Of a DNA stretch of 64,000 nucleotides, positions 1 through 13,009 are shown in pieces. The DNA is from Cryptomeria japonica (Eukaryota > Streptophyta > Pinopsida > Cupressales > Cupressaceae), in assembly GCF_030272615.1 (NCBI RefSeq), contig NC_081405.1, positions 471,126,008 to 471,190,007 on the forward strand, in the 5' to 3' direction. Both the position numbers and the translations under genes were made by a program. Position 1 is the first letter of the stretch; every line of letters starts with the position of its first letter. The notes beneath the pieces are model-generated. The model saw only the letters and a program-made list of their open reading frames with translations, made no database searches and was not told where the DNA came from.

Positions 1-1640
1 AAATTAACAAGGGATTAATTTGTAAGGTTTTTAATCCTGACCAAAATGCTTAGATGCTAATTGATAGGGGGTCATTCACCAGAGAATATGAGAGACTACA
101 TTATCATTATTTGGTTAAATGGATCCCTAGTCACAGGCCATAGGTAAGTGACAAGTTGCGAATATTTACAGATGTTGATAAAGAGTCATTTAGCTATGAC
201 ATGTTTGGAGAATACCTCCATAAAACATACTTTTTTTTATGTCGGGTCCTTGGATTTGATGCCAAGATGTTCATGTCAATAAATCTTATGGTTTTTTCAA
301 CAAATATCCAAAGTTGGGACAACAATAGCATTTTTATAATGCCTCTTTCCTAGAATAGAAGCTCAACAAGGTCTTGGACGATATGAAGAAGGACAACTCC
401 ATTGTGCATTTTAAATGGTATTTTTGATGTGTCATATCTTGTTATTCAGAGGTGTGGAATCAAGGGTTTGGAAGCCACCAATAAGATTAAGACTATTGGA
501 TAAGAAAAATAAGTAGCTCCTAGTCCAAGAATGGACCTAAATTTGGGACAGTGGATGCCCACAAGAAAATTAATTGTATCTCAAATAAATCTTTATCAAT
601 GAAATTTATAGGGATCTTGACCACTTATTAGATTGGAGACTGTTTAAGACAATCATGAAATTCCTATGACCATTGGATATGCAACCAAAACTAAACATAA
701 GCCACAATTGGGGAGATTGGTAAATATTTTAAGGTGACACTATTATCAGAGTTCATGGATTTGAGGGTGTTCCCCACTTGCTTCCTAGATCAGTACCTGA
801 CAGAGTTGCATTTTTAGAAATTGTGTGACAAATAATGAAGGAATTTGACAAAATTCATTTAAGAATGAATAAGAAGTCTTCTATATTGTCTTCCATTCTC
901 ATTGTTTCTAATTTTCAAGTTACCTCCAAGGAGGGTTTTGAGCTCATCAATTCACAGATAGATTACTCCAAGTTTCCATTAGGTAAAGGAAGAATGTTTG
1001 ACCCATAGCATTTTATACACAATTACAAATTGGTTGAGAAATCTGAAGCCTGTGGGAATGAATTCTCTTGTCTTAAATATTTTATAAGAAATTGTATCAA
1101 TGAGGCCCAAGTGGAAAGCAAGATAGAACTTTATGAAAGGATTCAAGTAGATGAAAAGATAAGGATGGAAGTAGACCCTTCCTATGAAGGAGATTTTATG
1201 GATATTGTGGATCTAGTTGTGAGAGTTAGAGTGATGTTATTAAATGAGGCCAGGTTGCATTCTAATGTGCCTAGAAGAGGTGTCAGTGCTCCTCATGATT
1301 TTTCCCCAAGGTGTCTTACACCTCTACATTACTTATCTCCTCAACCCTCTCTCAATCCAAGCTTTTTTTGTGGATGAGAGTGCAGCTATGGACACATCAT
1401 ATATGATGGAGGTTATTCAAGTTCATGGGGTTGTAGAGGTTGAACCTCTAAAGGATAGGTTGATTACTAATTTTGATACTTGAGATCAACTAATCTTGGG
1501 TGATGCAAGGATAGTGGCTAATGCCACATTTATGAATGTTGATACCTTGGTAACCACTAGAGAATTCAAATATGTTTATGATCTAACTGAAAGGAAAAGG
1601 GCATCCCAAAATGACCTATGAGAATCAGTATGAACCTTCA
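1..1640 (+). other. Unrecognised decayed coding-like region
   Basis: Short open stretches on the plus strand (156-353, 1030-1377, 1244-1483) read as plausible protein but are separated by stops and frame changes. The best stretch, 1030-1377, is rich in E, K and R and contains an open run around YEGDFMDIVDLVVRVRV. It could be extended upstream to about 870 through one TAG at 1006-1008. I recognise no domain. Given the surroundings, a dead gag-like or transposon ORF is the likeliest reading, but nothing visible proves it. Confidence 0.25.
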
Positions 1641-1834
1641 GTGTCCTTTGTTTCTTTTAATTAAATTTTTAATGTCATGATATAAGAACATACTACTATA
1701 CCTTTAAAGGATAAACATAGTTAATTTCCCATTGCATTAACCCTTTGAGGAAAGATAATTCAACTTATATATTTATGTAAATTTCAGCAGCGTGACATGT
1801 AAATTAATACTTTAAAACATGAAAGAAAGAAGAA

Positions 1835-1910
1835 TTAGACAGAAGAGAAGAAACACCAATATACATGGAGAAAACCTTTTTAGGTAAAAAACCTTACACT
1901 CCAAAGCATC
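1835..1910 (-). repeat. Probable copia LTR remnant (R region)
   Basis: Read on the minus strand, this stretch has the paired layout 'gtaaggttttttacc...aaaaggttttctccatgtata', which is typical of the R/U5 region of plant Ty1/copia LTRs. A comparable stretch occurs in the better-supported copia LTR at about 15480-15520 on the plus strand. No LTR ends or PBS are visible here, so only a fragment is claimed. Confidence 0.35.
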
Positions 1911-3130
1911 AAACCAATGCATTCTTCTGTAACAAATAATTTACAATACACTTGCAAGATCATAGCCTTAACATTGAGACTACATCTTTCTCTTTTATAA
2001 AGAAAATGTAACAATGTAACAATAGCTTTGAATAATCACCATGTCATCCTTCTATAATGAATGATACACAAAATATTCAATAGTATATAAGCTAGGTGGC
2101 AATGAAAGTAACTCCATCTTCAATAAAGAAAAAAAATTGAATAAAGCACATAATCATTGGCTCTAAATTCATCCTACAATTAGAAACAAAGTTATCCTCT
2201 TCCTTGGGCATAAATATTCAAGGAAAGCATTTCAATCCTTAACTTAGTCTCCAAGAAAAGATAAAAGAAAAAAATGCTTTCTTTTCTTTTTCTTTTTAGG
2301 AATAAAAACTACACAAGTATCTCTTCTAAACATAGGAAATTGTCAAAAAAAAATTTATATTAACATGAAATATTTGACTGCAATCCCCCAAATCATAGGA
2401 CTTACAAAGTGGGCACCCATTTCCTAAAAGATAAGGATTACACCATATCTTTTTTCGTACACAATAGGAAACATTTCATTGAATTCACCTACTGCCACCT
2501 CTCTAAGAGAACCCACAAAGTGAATGGAAAACTTAGAAACTAATCAACTTAAGATAAATAAATATGTACTAATAATAAACTAAATTAATTATTGAAGTTA
2601 GGACTCAAAGGTTGAGACACCTTAATCCCAACACTCGTGTATATGGTTGTGACTAAACTGGCTCCAAAAAGTCACGATTTCCACATAACACGAAGGTTCG
2701 TTGAAAATTACAGATCTTGGTTGTTCTCGGCAGAACTAGTTGTGTCTTTCATTTCTTCAAAAAAGTGTATAACACGAAGGTTAGTGATCTGTTTTGGATA
2801 GAGAATTTTTTAGTGGTGAGGCAAATTCCGCTTTTTTTTTTTTGAGGAAATGGTGAATAGTCTGGGCCAATATAATGGTCAAATCACCCGAAATTTTGGG
2901 GTTAATGGTCCGCTGTATTCTGGCTTTGCCATTGACCATACACCATTCGACGTGCATGCCTGTAATATTCGCCTAGAATCACTCAGACGTGGGTATTAGA
3001 TCACCTTCGTTATTCGCCAGAAATAGTAAAATGACCATGTACCCAAGACCTAATTCGCCAACGGTAAATTAAATGTTCATTGCACATGTCGGCCAAATTC
3101 GCTAATATCAATCAAAACATTATAAGCATT
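1911..3130. other. No gene seen; spaced ATTCGCC motifs at the end
   Basis: The stretch is AT-rich, with no coding frame that I can support. From about 2860 to 3130 the motif ATTCGC(C) recurs several times at irregular 40-60 bp spacing, near CpG-containing words such as TTCGACG and CACCCGAAA. This resembles the degenerate arrays seen elsewhere in the window, and it may be the remains of an LTR. Confidence 0.3.
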
Positions 3131-3486
3131 TGAGGACCCATTTCACCCCACTTAAATCAAGATGCATTTTGAAATGCCCCCGCAATTTGCCAAAAATGCA
3201 ATCATGGATTGATATAAATACAATTGAAAGTTTGAAACACCCTTTCTTACAATTTGTTCATGTCTAATTAGTAAATTTGGGAGCTCTTGATTCACATTCT
3301 GTAATTTGAGTTGGACGTCAAAGTTCATTGTAGGGCGGAGGGCCAGAGTTACAATCATGCAACAAAGGCCCAGGCATTCCTAATTCCTGATTCAAAGAAT
3401 TGAGAAGGCATAAAGGTGAGTAATCATTTCTTCATACTTGATAGTATTAGTTTTAACTTTTAATTCGTAGTGAGAGGTCAAGACTC

Positions 3487-3650
3487 AAGATGTCACAGTC
3501 AGACATGGGTGAGACTCCTTAGGGTGGTGAAGGGATTGAGATGTCAAACAAGGGTGAGACTGAGACTCCTCAGGGTAGTGAAGGGATTGGGATGTCAAAC
3601 AAGGGTAAGACTCCTCAGGGCGGTGAAACTGAAGGGATTGGGAGGCCATC
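3487..3650 (+). repeat. Tandem repeat in the transposase N-terminus
   Basis: Three imperfect units of roughly 50-60 bp carry the words 'ggtgagactcct' and 'gaagggattgggatgtcaaac'. The first unit has TAG (3520-3522) where the next has CAG. This shows directly that at least one premature stop in the pseudogene arose by C-to-T change. Confidence 0.7.
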
Positions 3651-6297
3651 AAAATGCCCAAAACTTAAAGATACTACCATAAAGTCTTACTTTGGAATTG
3701 GCAAAGTTTCTGGTCCATCAACTTCTGCAGTTACAGAAGCCATTCACAGTAGGTCACCACCACCACAAGGTGGGATTGTCATTGAGTTAAATGCATCAAA
3801 TGAGGATGACAATACTAACATGACAAAAGATGCTCTAAGGGATGCACACAATGAGATAATTCATTGGGATGCAAATGCTAGTACTGAAGATGACGTTCGT
3901 AGGAAGAAAAGAAAAAAGAAAGTAAAACTGGGGTGGGAGTGGGAGATGACAAGGAGTTTTAAGATTGATTGGGTAGAAAAGTACCCATTCATTGAACCAG
4001 TCCCAAACAATGATGAACAACCAACAGAATGCAGGTGTAAGATTTGTAGCTGGAAAACTAAAAGAGAGAAGAAGATGCAGCTAAATCTTGACACCATAGA
4101 AAAGCATATTGGTAAGGTTTATGAAAAACAGATCTTAGATGGAAAGGAAACACCAGTAGTAAGATGGAAATCAAAGGAAGAATGTCCTCATGTTAAGTAT
4201 GTCGTAGAATATGAAGAGCATAACCACAAAATGACAATGATTGGTAATAGTGGATTTGGAAATACAATCAAGGTTGGGCTTGAACATGCAGCGAAAGATG
4301 CAAACCTGGCAAAGACTGTTCAGATAAGTGTTATTTTTCATATTCTCTCGAGAGCACGTCCTATGAAAGATTTCCCATAATATAATAATTTATTATCTTT
4401 TTTGAATGTTCCTCACTATCCTATGTCACATTGGTCAATAAACGCTGGATGGGAAATGGCAAACTGTCTCACCGAGGTGGAAAAGCAAAATTTATAGGAG
4501 AGTGTAAAAGAGTTAAAATTCATTTCATTATCCATTGATGAAGTTACTATGGTAGATAACACTGCTTGGGTCTGTATGCATGTGTATACTGTAAAAGAAC
4601 ACTTTCGTTGAGCTCATCTACTCTATGTTCGTAAAATGAGGGGCAATTCAATAGTAGAAAATTTATATTTGGAAGTTAAGAAAGCTTTGAATGAAATTGT
4701 TGGTATGGATGACTTGACAATTGTCAAGAATTTGGTGTGTGTTGGAGCTGATGGAGCTGCAGTAATACAAGGTCAAAGGACCAGTCTTTGCGCAAGATTA
4801 CAAACTAGTATTGCACCATACATGGTTGGAATTCACTACATGGCCCATCGAATGAATTTAGCATATAGAATTGTAATCAATTTCCCTATAGTGTCAAAAG
4901 TTGAAGATCTGGTCCACGAGCTCCACTCATACTTCTGTCGAAGTCCTAAACGTTTTGCAGAATTTTAGATTTTTGCTGAGGGAGTAACAACAGGAAACAA
5001 GCTTCTTAGGGATGTTGAGACCATATGGATCTCCTTGCATGGACCAATGGAACGAGTTCTAACAGAATATCAATCCTTGATCGGACTAATGTATGAGCAA
5101 CGCCTCACAGTAGACAAAGCTCATGATCTCTTACATAAGTTAAGTGATATAGAGACTCTGCTAACTTTAGGTAGTCTTCTCCCCATGTTGGATTCAATGA
5201 AAAAACTTGTTAAGAAATACCAAGACATAACTATGTATATCAATGAGTATAGCACTCTACGTAAAATGACATGCTTGGGCCTAGATGGTCTATATTCAGA
5301 TCTAACAGGGCGAAGCCCAAATTTTTTTATGTGGCAGATAATTATAGATTTGAATCATGCTGAAATTTTTTTACATTTCAATACAAAAAATGAGTTATGT
5401 GTCTTTGTAAAAGGATTTCAGATACCAATGCACCAATCTAAGACGAGCAAGCGAGGCAGAGCACTACCAGTTAAAAAGGAAGATTTTGATAGGATTGTTA
5501 AATCTGTTAGTGATAATTTGAAGTCTATTACATATGAACTTTCAACTGAGATTCATGAAAGATTCCCTCGAGAAGAAATACTTGAATCCAAGGGTTATGT
5601 GTATCCTCAATTTTGGCATTCAATTGGAGATAATCCAAATGACGCAAAGGTGTTTCATAAAAAACTAGAGGAATTGATATTGACAGTTTCAAAAGATGCA
5701 TATTGCAATGGACAACCAATAGAAGGAATTTTAAATTCAGATCAACTTAAAAAACAATGTAAACGCTTTTCATTGTGTATGAAACAATAGTTGGTTGACT
5801 TGGAGAATCTATTTGAACTTGGATCAATCACAAGGCTTTGGAAAAGGATAGATCACAGTGAAGTATTGTGTATTGCAATACCAAAATATTTCAAACTTGT
5901 TGATTTATGTCAAACAATGATATTGGGTCGGTGGAAGATGAGAAAGTTTTTCAGTGCATTAGGGCTTTTGAAATCAAAGATCAGAAATAAATTAGACAAA
6001 AATTTGGAAACTTGCTTGAGGTTGTTTGTAACTCAGTATAATGTTAGATATTTTCCATATGATAAGGCACTGGCAATCTAGAATTCCATGCGTGAAAGAC
6101 TAGGGTTGTGCAACACTTTAAAAGTTGGTGGTGCTATTGCTAGTGGTAGGGCTAAGACAAATGATGGATCGCAAACTCAGAGTTAGCATGAAGACAAAGA
6201 AATTTTTTAATACCCGACTCAGAATGAAGATGAACCTGTTAGTACTAGTTAGTTTCCGGATCTTGAGTCCATTTGGGATATAGAAGCCTTAGAGTGA
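3490..6297 (+). pseudogene. hAT-type transposase pseudogene (ZNF862/DUF4371-like)
   Basis: One continuous frame of 936 codons runs from ATG 3490 to TGA 6295. It contains no frameshift but ten premature stops: 3520, 4378, 4495, 4609, 4966, 5788, 6079, 6184, 6208 and 6250. The N-terminus has repeated units encoding a TPQGG/EGIGMSNKG motif. A putative zinc finger follows around 4030-4230 (CRCKIC, then EECPHVKYVVEYEEHNH). The transposase core has FISLSIDEVT, GADGAAVIQGQ and GIHYMAHRMNLAYR, then a long alpha-helical C-terminal half. These motifs fit the hAT-like proteins related to ZNF862 (established family knowledge). I saw no terminal inverted repeats. The gene cannot encode a full protein. Almost every premature stop is one C-to-T change from Gln or Arg. 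Confidence 0.75.
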
Positions 6298-6660
6298 GTC
6301 ACTCAAGTGAATTAACAGTCAGTTTATAAGTATTTATACTATAGTTCTTGAGTCATATTACAATTTGCAATACTATAGTTGTCATTGATGATTTTTGATA
6401 TTGTATTCCTTGAATTTATCAATCAGAATAGATACTTATTTCATATTTTTAATTACGAATTTGAATTATTAGTAAATAATTAGAATTTAGTTTCTGAATT
6501 ATTAGTAAACAATTAAATTATTAGTAAATTGGTTCCACGTTATGTTGAACATGAAATGCAACAATTTGTGTCACAAGATCCATAAAATTATTCATATTTC
6601 ATAACTGTTAGAACCTTTCTACTGTTCTACATTAAATGCTTAACATGATGTTCATGGCGA
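6298..6660. repeat. AT-rich stretch with a short tandem repeat
   Basis: Between 6462 and 6532 the word 'aattattagtaaa' is repeated three times with slightly different spacing. No coding potential is visible. This is probably the 3' flank of the hAT pseudogene. Confidence 0.4.
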
Positions 6661-6689
6661 TTAGGGTTTTGTGTTTGTTTTTTTGTCTT

Positions 6690-7840
6690 AGTTGGCTAGT
6701 AAACCGAAGTTGTCGTGCGTTGAAAATATGAGTTATCCTCTCTTTATTTGTCCATGTCAACGTCAAGTGCGGTCAAACAGTTGGTCAGACAATGAGACAT
6801 GTTTAATGTTTCATCTCTAACTCACAGATAAATTTCATGTTTAACAATTTTAGTGACGAGTTAGTGAGTGTTGGTTTGGGTTTAAATCGCGAGGTCTCTA
6901 GTTTTTTGGATGTTAGCATTTTATGTTAGCGAGCTGGAGATTGTTAATGAAATTGCTTTGGTCGCAAGGTCTCGAGTTGCTCTGATGCCATGCATTATAG
7001 CCGTGAGAGTTAGCGAGTAAGTCATTAATGATCTGTGTGCCACTGCTCGTGCCTATTTATGAAGGTAATTAACATAAAACATCAATTTTTGTTGGTACTT
7101 GCTGGGTCACTACGGTCAAGAGATAAATAGTTTGAGATTTTATGGTTATCGCTAGCTCACAGGTCCTTTATCATCAAGTCATTTTAAGTCACGAGCTTGC
7201 GATTACTAGGAGATTTTAGTTGTCGCTACCTCGCAAGATGTTTTGCACTTGACCATTTTATGTTGCGAGGTTGCGATTGGGTGTGATTTTATGTTATCGC
7301 AAGGTCGCGAGGTGTTCGCGATTAAGTCATTTTAATTTGAGATCATGCGATGTGGTTGGTATCACAGCATAGTTGGTTTCATCAATTGATCGCATATTTT
7401 GAAGTTGTTTAGCATTTTATGTTGCGATCTGGCAACAAGTAAGTTTTGATCTGCTTTTGTGGTCATCGCATGCTCGCGGGTCTGTAAGTCTTAATTCAAA
7501 AACTGTTGCGAGCATGCGATGGCGGTTAAGTGTCTTGTTGTCGCGGGCTCGCGAGGGTTTAATTCAAGTTAAGTTTTGAGTTGCAAGCTTGCAATGAAAT
7601 AAGTTGTTTTGTTAGATTTGCAGTGGTCGCCATCTCACAGGTAAAGAAAGAATATTACAAATGTTGTTGCAAGGTTGCGCCTGAAGGGCTTGATGAAGAT
7701 CAACAACTGTCGCTCACTCGCGAGATTCTTTGAGGATTCATAAAAGGGGTTGCGAGCTTGCGATTAAGAGGATTTGGTAGCATTGTAACTAACTTGCCGG
7801 TAACATTCCAAATTGTTATAACCGGTTGCGAGTGTGCGAT
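6690..7840. repeat. Degenerate CpG-containing array, core TCGCnAGCTCGCGA
   Basis: The stretch repeats, at about 50-60 bp intervals, variants of 'ttttatgttgtcgctagctcgcgagg' interrupted by point changes (the core is written here as TCGCnAGCTCGCGA). The core is close to self-complementary. CpG is far more frequent here than in neighbouring sequence, and many units show TG or CA in place of CG, as expected after methylation decay. The array precedes the gag-like ORF at 8189, so it is probably the LTR or 5' region of an LTR element (inference). Related units recur at 10500-11180. Confidence 0.6.
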
Positions 7841-8188
7841 TAAAGATGGGGATTGACACGTGGACTTGTTTGCTGGGTTTTGTAAAAGTTTTGAATGGCA
7901 ATCGCCAATCAAATAGAAGGGCGTGAATTCAAATTTTGCTCCAATACTTCAGCTTTGAATTAATGCCACAGTAGCTAGTTCATGCAAGTGTGCCAATTAA
8001 TGAGAGAAGTGACGATGCCCAAATACCATAAATTGCATGATCGAGCCGAGATTTTGTATAATTGCATTAATGCATTCTATCTTCGAGGTAATCCAGTGAA
8101 TTGAGCTCTGCAACAACGTTGGAGATTTCAGAGTGTTGGGTGTGGGAAAATTTCAGAAAATTGGTTAAATTTTTCTCCTACAGCTAAA

Positions 8189-8854
8189 ATGAGAAAGGCG
8201 ATGAGTGGAACTGGAGGGTCCAAGCCCAAGGCCACGACAAGTGGAGGTTCCAAGCCCAAGACCACTGAGGAAAAGAAGGATAAGAAGTACAAAGAATAAT
8301 TTGTAGATTTGCTACCAAGGACTTCCATTGCTTTGAATACAAATGATTTGGCATGGAAAGATGTATGGAGCCAATGTAGAAACCAGACCACGCTTCATAT
8401 GACTGATATTGCTCTGTTTCATTATTTGTGGAATAATAGGGTTAAGGGTGTCCCAATTTCAAACCTTTGGGATTTAAATATGGCAAAGTTAATTGTGCCA
8501 GATGTGTATGTTGACGTAGATTTGATCAAAGAGTTGGCCAAATGCTATTGCCCAGTATCTAGGGTAATCAAAAGAAAGAACCAGTCTGCCCTAGTTTCAA
8601 TTAATAGAGCTAGCTTCGTTGAAGCTTTCCAGATTACTGGTGCTGCATGTACAGAAACTGATTTGGAGCGGATTGCAGAGGATTTTGACAAATACAAAGG
8701 TGTTATCAAGAAGCATGCAATGCCCAGATACATGCCTAGGATGAATAGGAAACCGGTTATAATTCTAGATAGTATCAAACCACCATTTGACATCACACCT
8801 TTCCACCATTATATGCATTGTGAATCAGGTGAATCCACCCACCAATTACACTGA
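8189..8854 (+). pseudogene. Gag-like ORF remnant, family unrecognised
   Basis: The frame starts at ATG 8189 and runs to 8854 with one in-frame TAA at 8297-8299, so 221 codons are readable. The first about 36 residues are basic and contain a GGSKPK repeat. The rest is a mixed helical protein with the words DLAWKDVWSQC, LWDLNMAKLIVPDVYVD and PRYMPRMNRKPV. I see no zinc knuckle, protease or RT. Its position directly after an LTR-like repeat array suggests the N-terminal part of a retrotransposon gag. After about 8815 the similarity to coding sequence stops, so the ORF is probably truncated by a rearrangement or insertion. Confidence 0.4.
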
Positions 8855-10495
8855 GGTGATTCAAGTGAATCCTTAATATGATTCCAGACTAATAGAAATT
8901 TTGCATTCCTGGGCATAATAGGAAGCATTAAATGAAAAATTGCATACACCATAACAATGCAACAAATGAAAAAAATCACGATTCTGATCATTTGAAAGAG
9001 ATAGAATTATACACCAGAAAGAAATAGATCAGAATTTAATTTCTATTGAATAAAATTACTACTTCTGTCACAAAATAAATTTATATATAACTCCTTCAAG
9101 AACCTGCACAAATCTTGACACTAAATACTTTTCATTTTCTCTGGAAATGACTATACAACTTGCTCCCTTTAGTGCCTTCACCTAGAGTCTAGAGTCACTA
9201 CTGAAACCAGAAAAGGAACCCCAAAGGCACCATAATTTCGGAACCCTCAAGAGACCCCCCCAAAAGGAACCCTTCTAATGGCCTTGATTTCCCTTTTTAT
9301 AGAAGAAAAGGGAGCAACAAGCTTCAGGCCAAGAGACACATGCCAACAGAACATTTACTCTCAACAATTAGGCCTAAAAGGCCATATGCAAAATTTTGTT
9401 ACAAAAATATTCTTTATCCATGCACTGGCCATGAATCAAAATTTTCTGAAGCAAAACTTCTTTAGCCATACCATTATCACCCCGATGCCTTCAGATGGAA
9501 TGTGAGATGTTATGTTCTTTCCAACAGATCGTTTCCCTTCTCAGAATGGATACTGGGACTTGGCAAGAAGTAAAGTCACTCCTAAAAATTAAAATAGAGG
9601 AGGAGCTTCAACCTTCATGCCCAGGAACAGAGAAAATGGAAAGAGGATCTCGAGCCTTCATGCCCAGGATCAGGAAAAGTGGAAACAAGAGCTTTAGGGT
9701 AAACATAATATGTTGGGGAGGGGTCACAACTTCCATGTCATCACAAAGATGGCTGGCTGCCACTCCCCACCCAAACAAATCCTTCTTTCATTCCTCTGTG
9801 GGCTCCTTCTTCAAACCCCCTGCCATCCTGTGGCAGAGTAGAAGTAGAGGATGTGCCATGCGTGGCCTTTCTTGATAAGAAAAGGCTTTCACACTCCCTC
9901 TAGCAATCCTTCTCACTTTCACAACCCCTCTGACAATAAACAAATTCACACAAGAGAAAACAAAAAAACACCCATCCTGTATCACAGAGCACACAACAAC
10001 TCCATGCACGATCCTGCTCAAACATCATCTTCCTTTCTGAGGAAAAAACCACTCTCAGAAAATGAAAAAGGTTTCTTTTCTCTTCTACCAATTAAGTCAC
10101 CACTCCATTGTATTTATAACTTTTTAACACTTCATCTAGTGATGCTCATTCACATAAAAAATCATCGTTTTGGTGCTTTTCAACATGACTCTAGACTTCT
10201 ATCAATTCCACTACATCCTGCTAAGGCTCATCTTATGTGAATGATTTTGTTCTAATTTTATTCCTCCTTGATTGTACAAATTCTTCTTCAAAATCCATGA
10301 CAACAAGCAACCTCTAATTTCTTAGAGAAATCCGTGATCTCCCATCTCTAACTTAGAAGCTATCCAATCCTTTTATGCCTCTGAAATCGTCGTCTTCGCT
10401 TGTCTAATCAACCTCAACTCAGGAGAAACCTTCAAACTAGTCCCTCAGGAATGATTCGGCATCCAAGCCTTGAAAATTCCTCGTACATATTAGCT
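8855..10495. other. No gene recognised
   Basis: Several open stretches exist (for example 9278-9505, 9495-9875 and 9851-10240 on the plus strand), but none has recognisable motifs and they overlap one another in different frames. The phrase 'cttcatgcccaggaa/tcag' is repeated near 9615 and 9657. The segment lies between two blocks of the TCGCGA-type array, so it may be an insertion in one LTR element. No terminal repeats were found to prove it. Confidence 0.3.
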
Positions 10496-10499
10496 TGCC

Positions 10500-11180
10500 A
10501 CCATAGTTGTCGCTAGCTCTCATGTTTGTTTAATGTTAGCATTTTTAGGTTGCAAGCTAGCGATCAGATAGTTTGTGGTTAAGTTTTATGGTTATCGCCA
10601 GCTCGTGAGGTAAAATGTCTGAAGACGTGATCAATTCGCAAGCTAGCGACAAGCAGCGTTTTATGTTACCAAGTTGGAGATTGTTAATGAAATTGCTTTG
10701 GTCGTGAGGTCTCGATTTGGTCTGATGTCATACATTATAGCCGCGCGAGTTAGTGAGTAACTCATTTCATACAGTTGTCGCTAGCTCTCATGTTTGTTTA
10801 ATGTTAGCATTTTTAGGTTGCGATCTAGCGACTAGATAGTTTGTGGTTAAGTTTTATGGTTATCGCCAGCTCACGAAGTTAAATGTTTGAAGACCTGATC
10901 AAGCCTGATCTTCCGAGTGAAGTGCTAGTGGTTATGAGATAAATAGTTTTATGTTGGCGAGTACGCGACAAGGGTTAAAGTTACCACTATCTCCAAGTCG
11001 CTACGGTGATGAGGACTTAACATTTTTTGGTCAAGAATTGGCGAGTGGTGGTTCAGTTTCCCTCAGTCGCTAGATCTCGAAGTTATGAAGGCTTAGCATT
11101 TTCAGCTTGCGAGTTGGAGATAGAGTCGTAAGGACTTGTCGCTAGGTTGCGAAATTTTCTAATGGGCAGTCTTTCAGGTA
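10500..11180. repeat. Second block of TCGCGA-type array with ~268-bp tandem duplication
   Basis: The block beginning 'gttgtcgctagctctcatg' near 10506 is repeated near 10774 with only scattered changes over roughly 130 bp. The phrase 'ttaatgaaattgctttggtcg' near 10686 also occurs near 6945, which ties this block to the array at 6690-7840. Smaller CpG-containing units continue to about 11180. Confidence 0.6.
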
Positions 11181-11219
11181 GAGAGTTGAGGACTGTGTGC
11201 CACGTGTTTTAATGACTTG

Positions 11220-11640
11220 ACGGGGACTGCTGAGGTGCCAATATATTTTTTTTACATTTTGGAAAAAGGTTGAAATAGCCAATTTTTTTTTTTATGGTTT
11301 AAAAATATCTTGAAATCGCCAATATATTTTTTTTATGGTTTGAAGGTTTGAAAATAGGTTGAAATCGCTAATATTTTTTTTTATGGTTTGAAAATAGGTT
11401 GAAATCGCCAATGCAAATATTTTTTCTGGTTTTAAAATCACAATTCGCCCATGCAAATATTTTTTTGGTTTTAAAAATATTACAATTCGCCTGGATTTTT
11501 CACAAACTTTGAGCGATCACGAATGATTCACCAATGGAGATTATTATTTTTTCTCTGTAAACCGCAAAATTTCGCTAGTAAAATTAAAATTTTCCTCTGC
11601 AATTATACACCTTTCGCCTGGTTTTTACACCTTGTTCGAG
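11220..11640. repeat. ~55-bp tandem repeat, core GGTTGAAATCGCCAATAT
   Basis: Four to six imperfect copies of a T-rich unit, 'atggtttgaaaataggttg' followed by 'aaatcgccaat', lie head to tail. The last units change to 'caattcgcc'. A run of ten G's closes the block at about 11641-11650. This is probably part of the same LTR-type repeat landscape. Confidence 0.6.
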
Positions 11641-11650
11641 GGGGGGGGGG

Positions 11651-13005
11651 TTTCTTAAAGTTTTCCCTGGTTTTGGAGCCAGATTAGTTGCATCCCATGT
11701 ATATTTAGGATGTGATAATGTGATGGTTATACTTATGCTATGATTTGAAGTATGCAATGTTCTAGCATGTATGTGGATGCAAGATGATGTGATGGAGGCA
11801 CTTATTTTTGTGTGTCATGACACTAAACCAAAATTACTGCAAGGCAGATAGAAGAATAGTTAGTGAGAAGAATGGTTATTAAGAAGTGAATAATGCTAGT
11901 TAGGGATAACAAAGGGTTGATCAATATTAGATATGAATACAGTTGATGGATCAAATAATATAGATAGAAAAAATGATTTACAAATCGATTGATTGAGATT
12001 AATTGATAGTAAATAGATAAACCGATTAGAATTTAAGCTTGTTACTAGTGCACAATTACCATCATAGAGCAATTTTATTTTGCAAGTGCATATATTTACA
12101 CCGAGGTATAGTAATGTTATGCTTGTGTTTGTTCAAAGTGATAATATTTTAGCAAGGAATTTTTTATAATCGAGGAGAGATGGTGATGGTATGAAAGCTT
12201 ATTATAGCAGGTGAATAGTTTATTATGGGGCGGAATGTGAGAGTGATCATGGAAGTGACAAATGTAATGCATCCTCTAACGTGACATCAAATATCCAATC
12301 CTAAATACTAATTTGGGGAATGACCCAGTCAAATATAGGACTATTTATTATGAAATGGAAAAAATGGACTAACTTAATTGTGATATTGGATGGGAGAAGT
12401 TCATGCTAGATATCTATGAATCTTAGGCCATGATAGTTGTAGAAATTTTTTAGTATGGGATGGATGGAAATGGGATTTTATTATGAATAGAAATAGATTG
12501 ACTTTATTATGGATGGGAGTGGAAAATTAGATGGAGTTAAGATAGATGGAAGAGAATGACCTACTACACATGGAATCTATAAGAGGTTTTCACCATGATA
12601 CTTGCCTAAGCCACCATCAAAGTGGCTTTCACCATAGATGGGTTATTTCTCTTTATTTCTTTTTTTGTCACAAAATACTCCAATTTGCCAACTTTTCAAC
12701 AAGGTGACAATTTTTCTTTTTGATTTTTTTTACTCTTTTGACAATTTTTTGTGTTTTTTGAATGGGATACCCCAAGGGTTATGTGTATAACTTATGAAGG
12801 TGCATTCTATTTATTGTCTCTTCAATCAATTCACCTTCGAGAGTAGAAATTTGATACCCACGAGATCCATAAGTTGTTGTGATAATGAATAGACCCAACC
12901 ATTCAGGTTCAAATTTCCCTGGCTTCTCTTTGTCAAGCTAATTTTTCTGATTTTCTATTAGGTTTACGCCACCAATTTCAAATCTTCAAACTTAGACTCC
13001 TTCCT
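11651..13005. other. No feature recognised
   Basis: The stretch is AT-rich, with no coding frame or repeat that I can support. It lies directly upstream of the gypsy integrase remnant and may be decayed internal sequence of that element. Confidence 0.3.
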
Positions 13006-13009
13006 CCTA

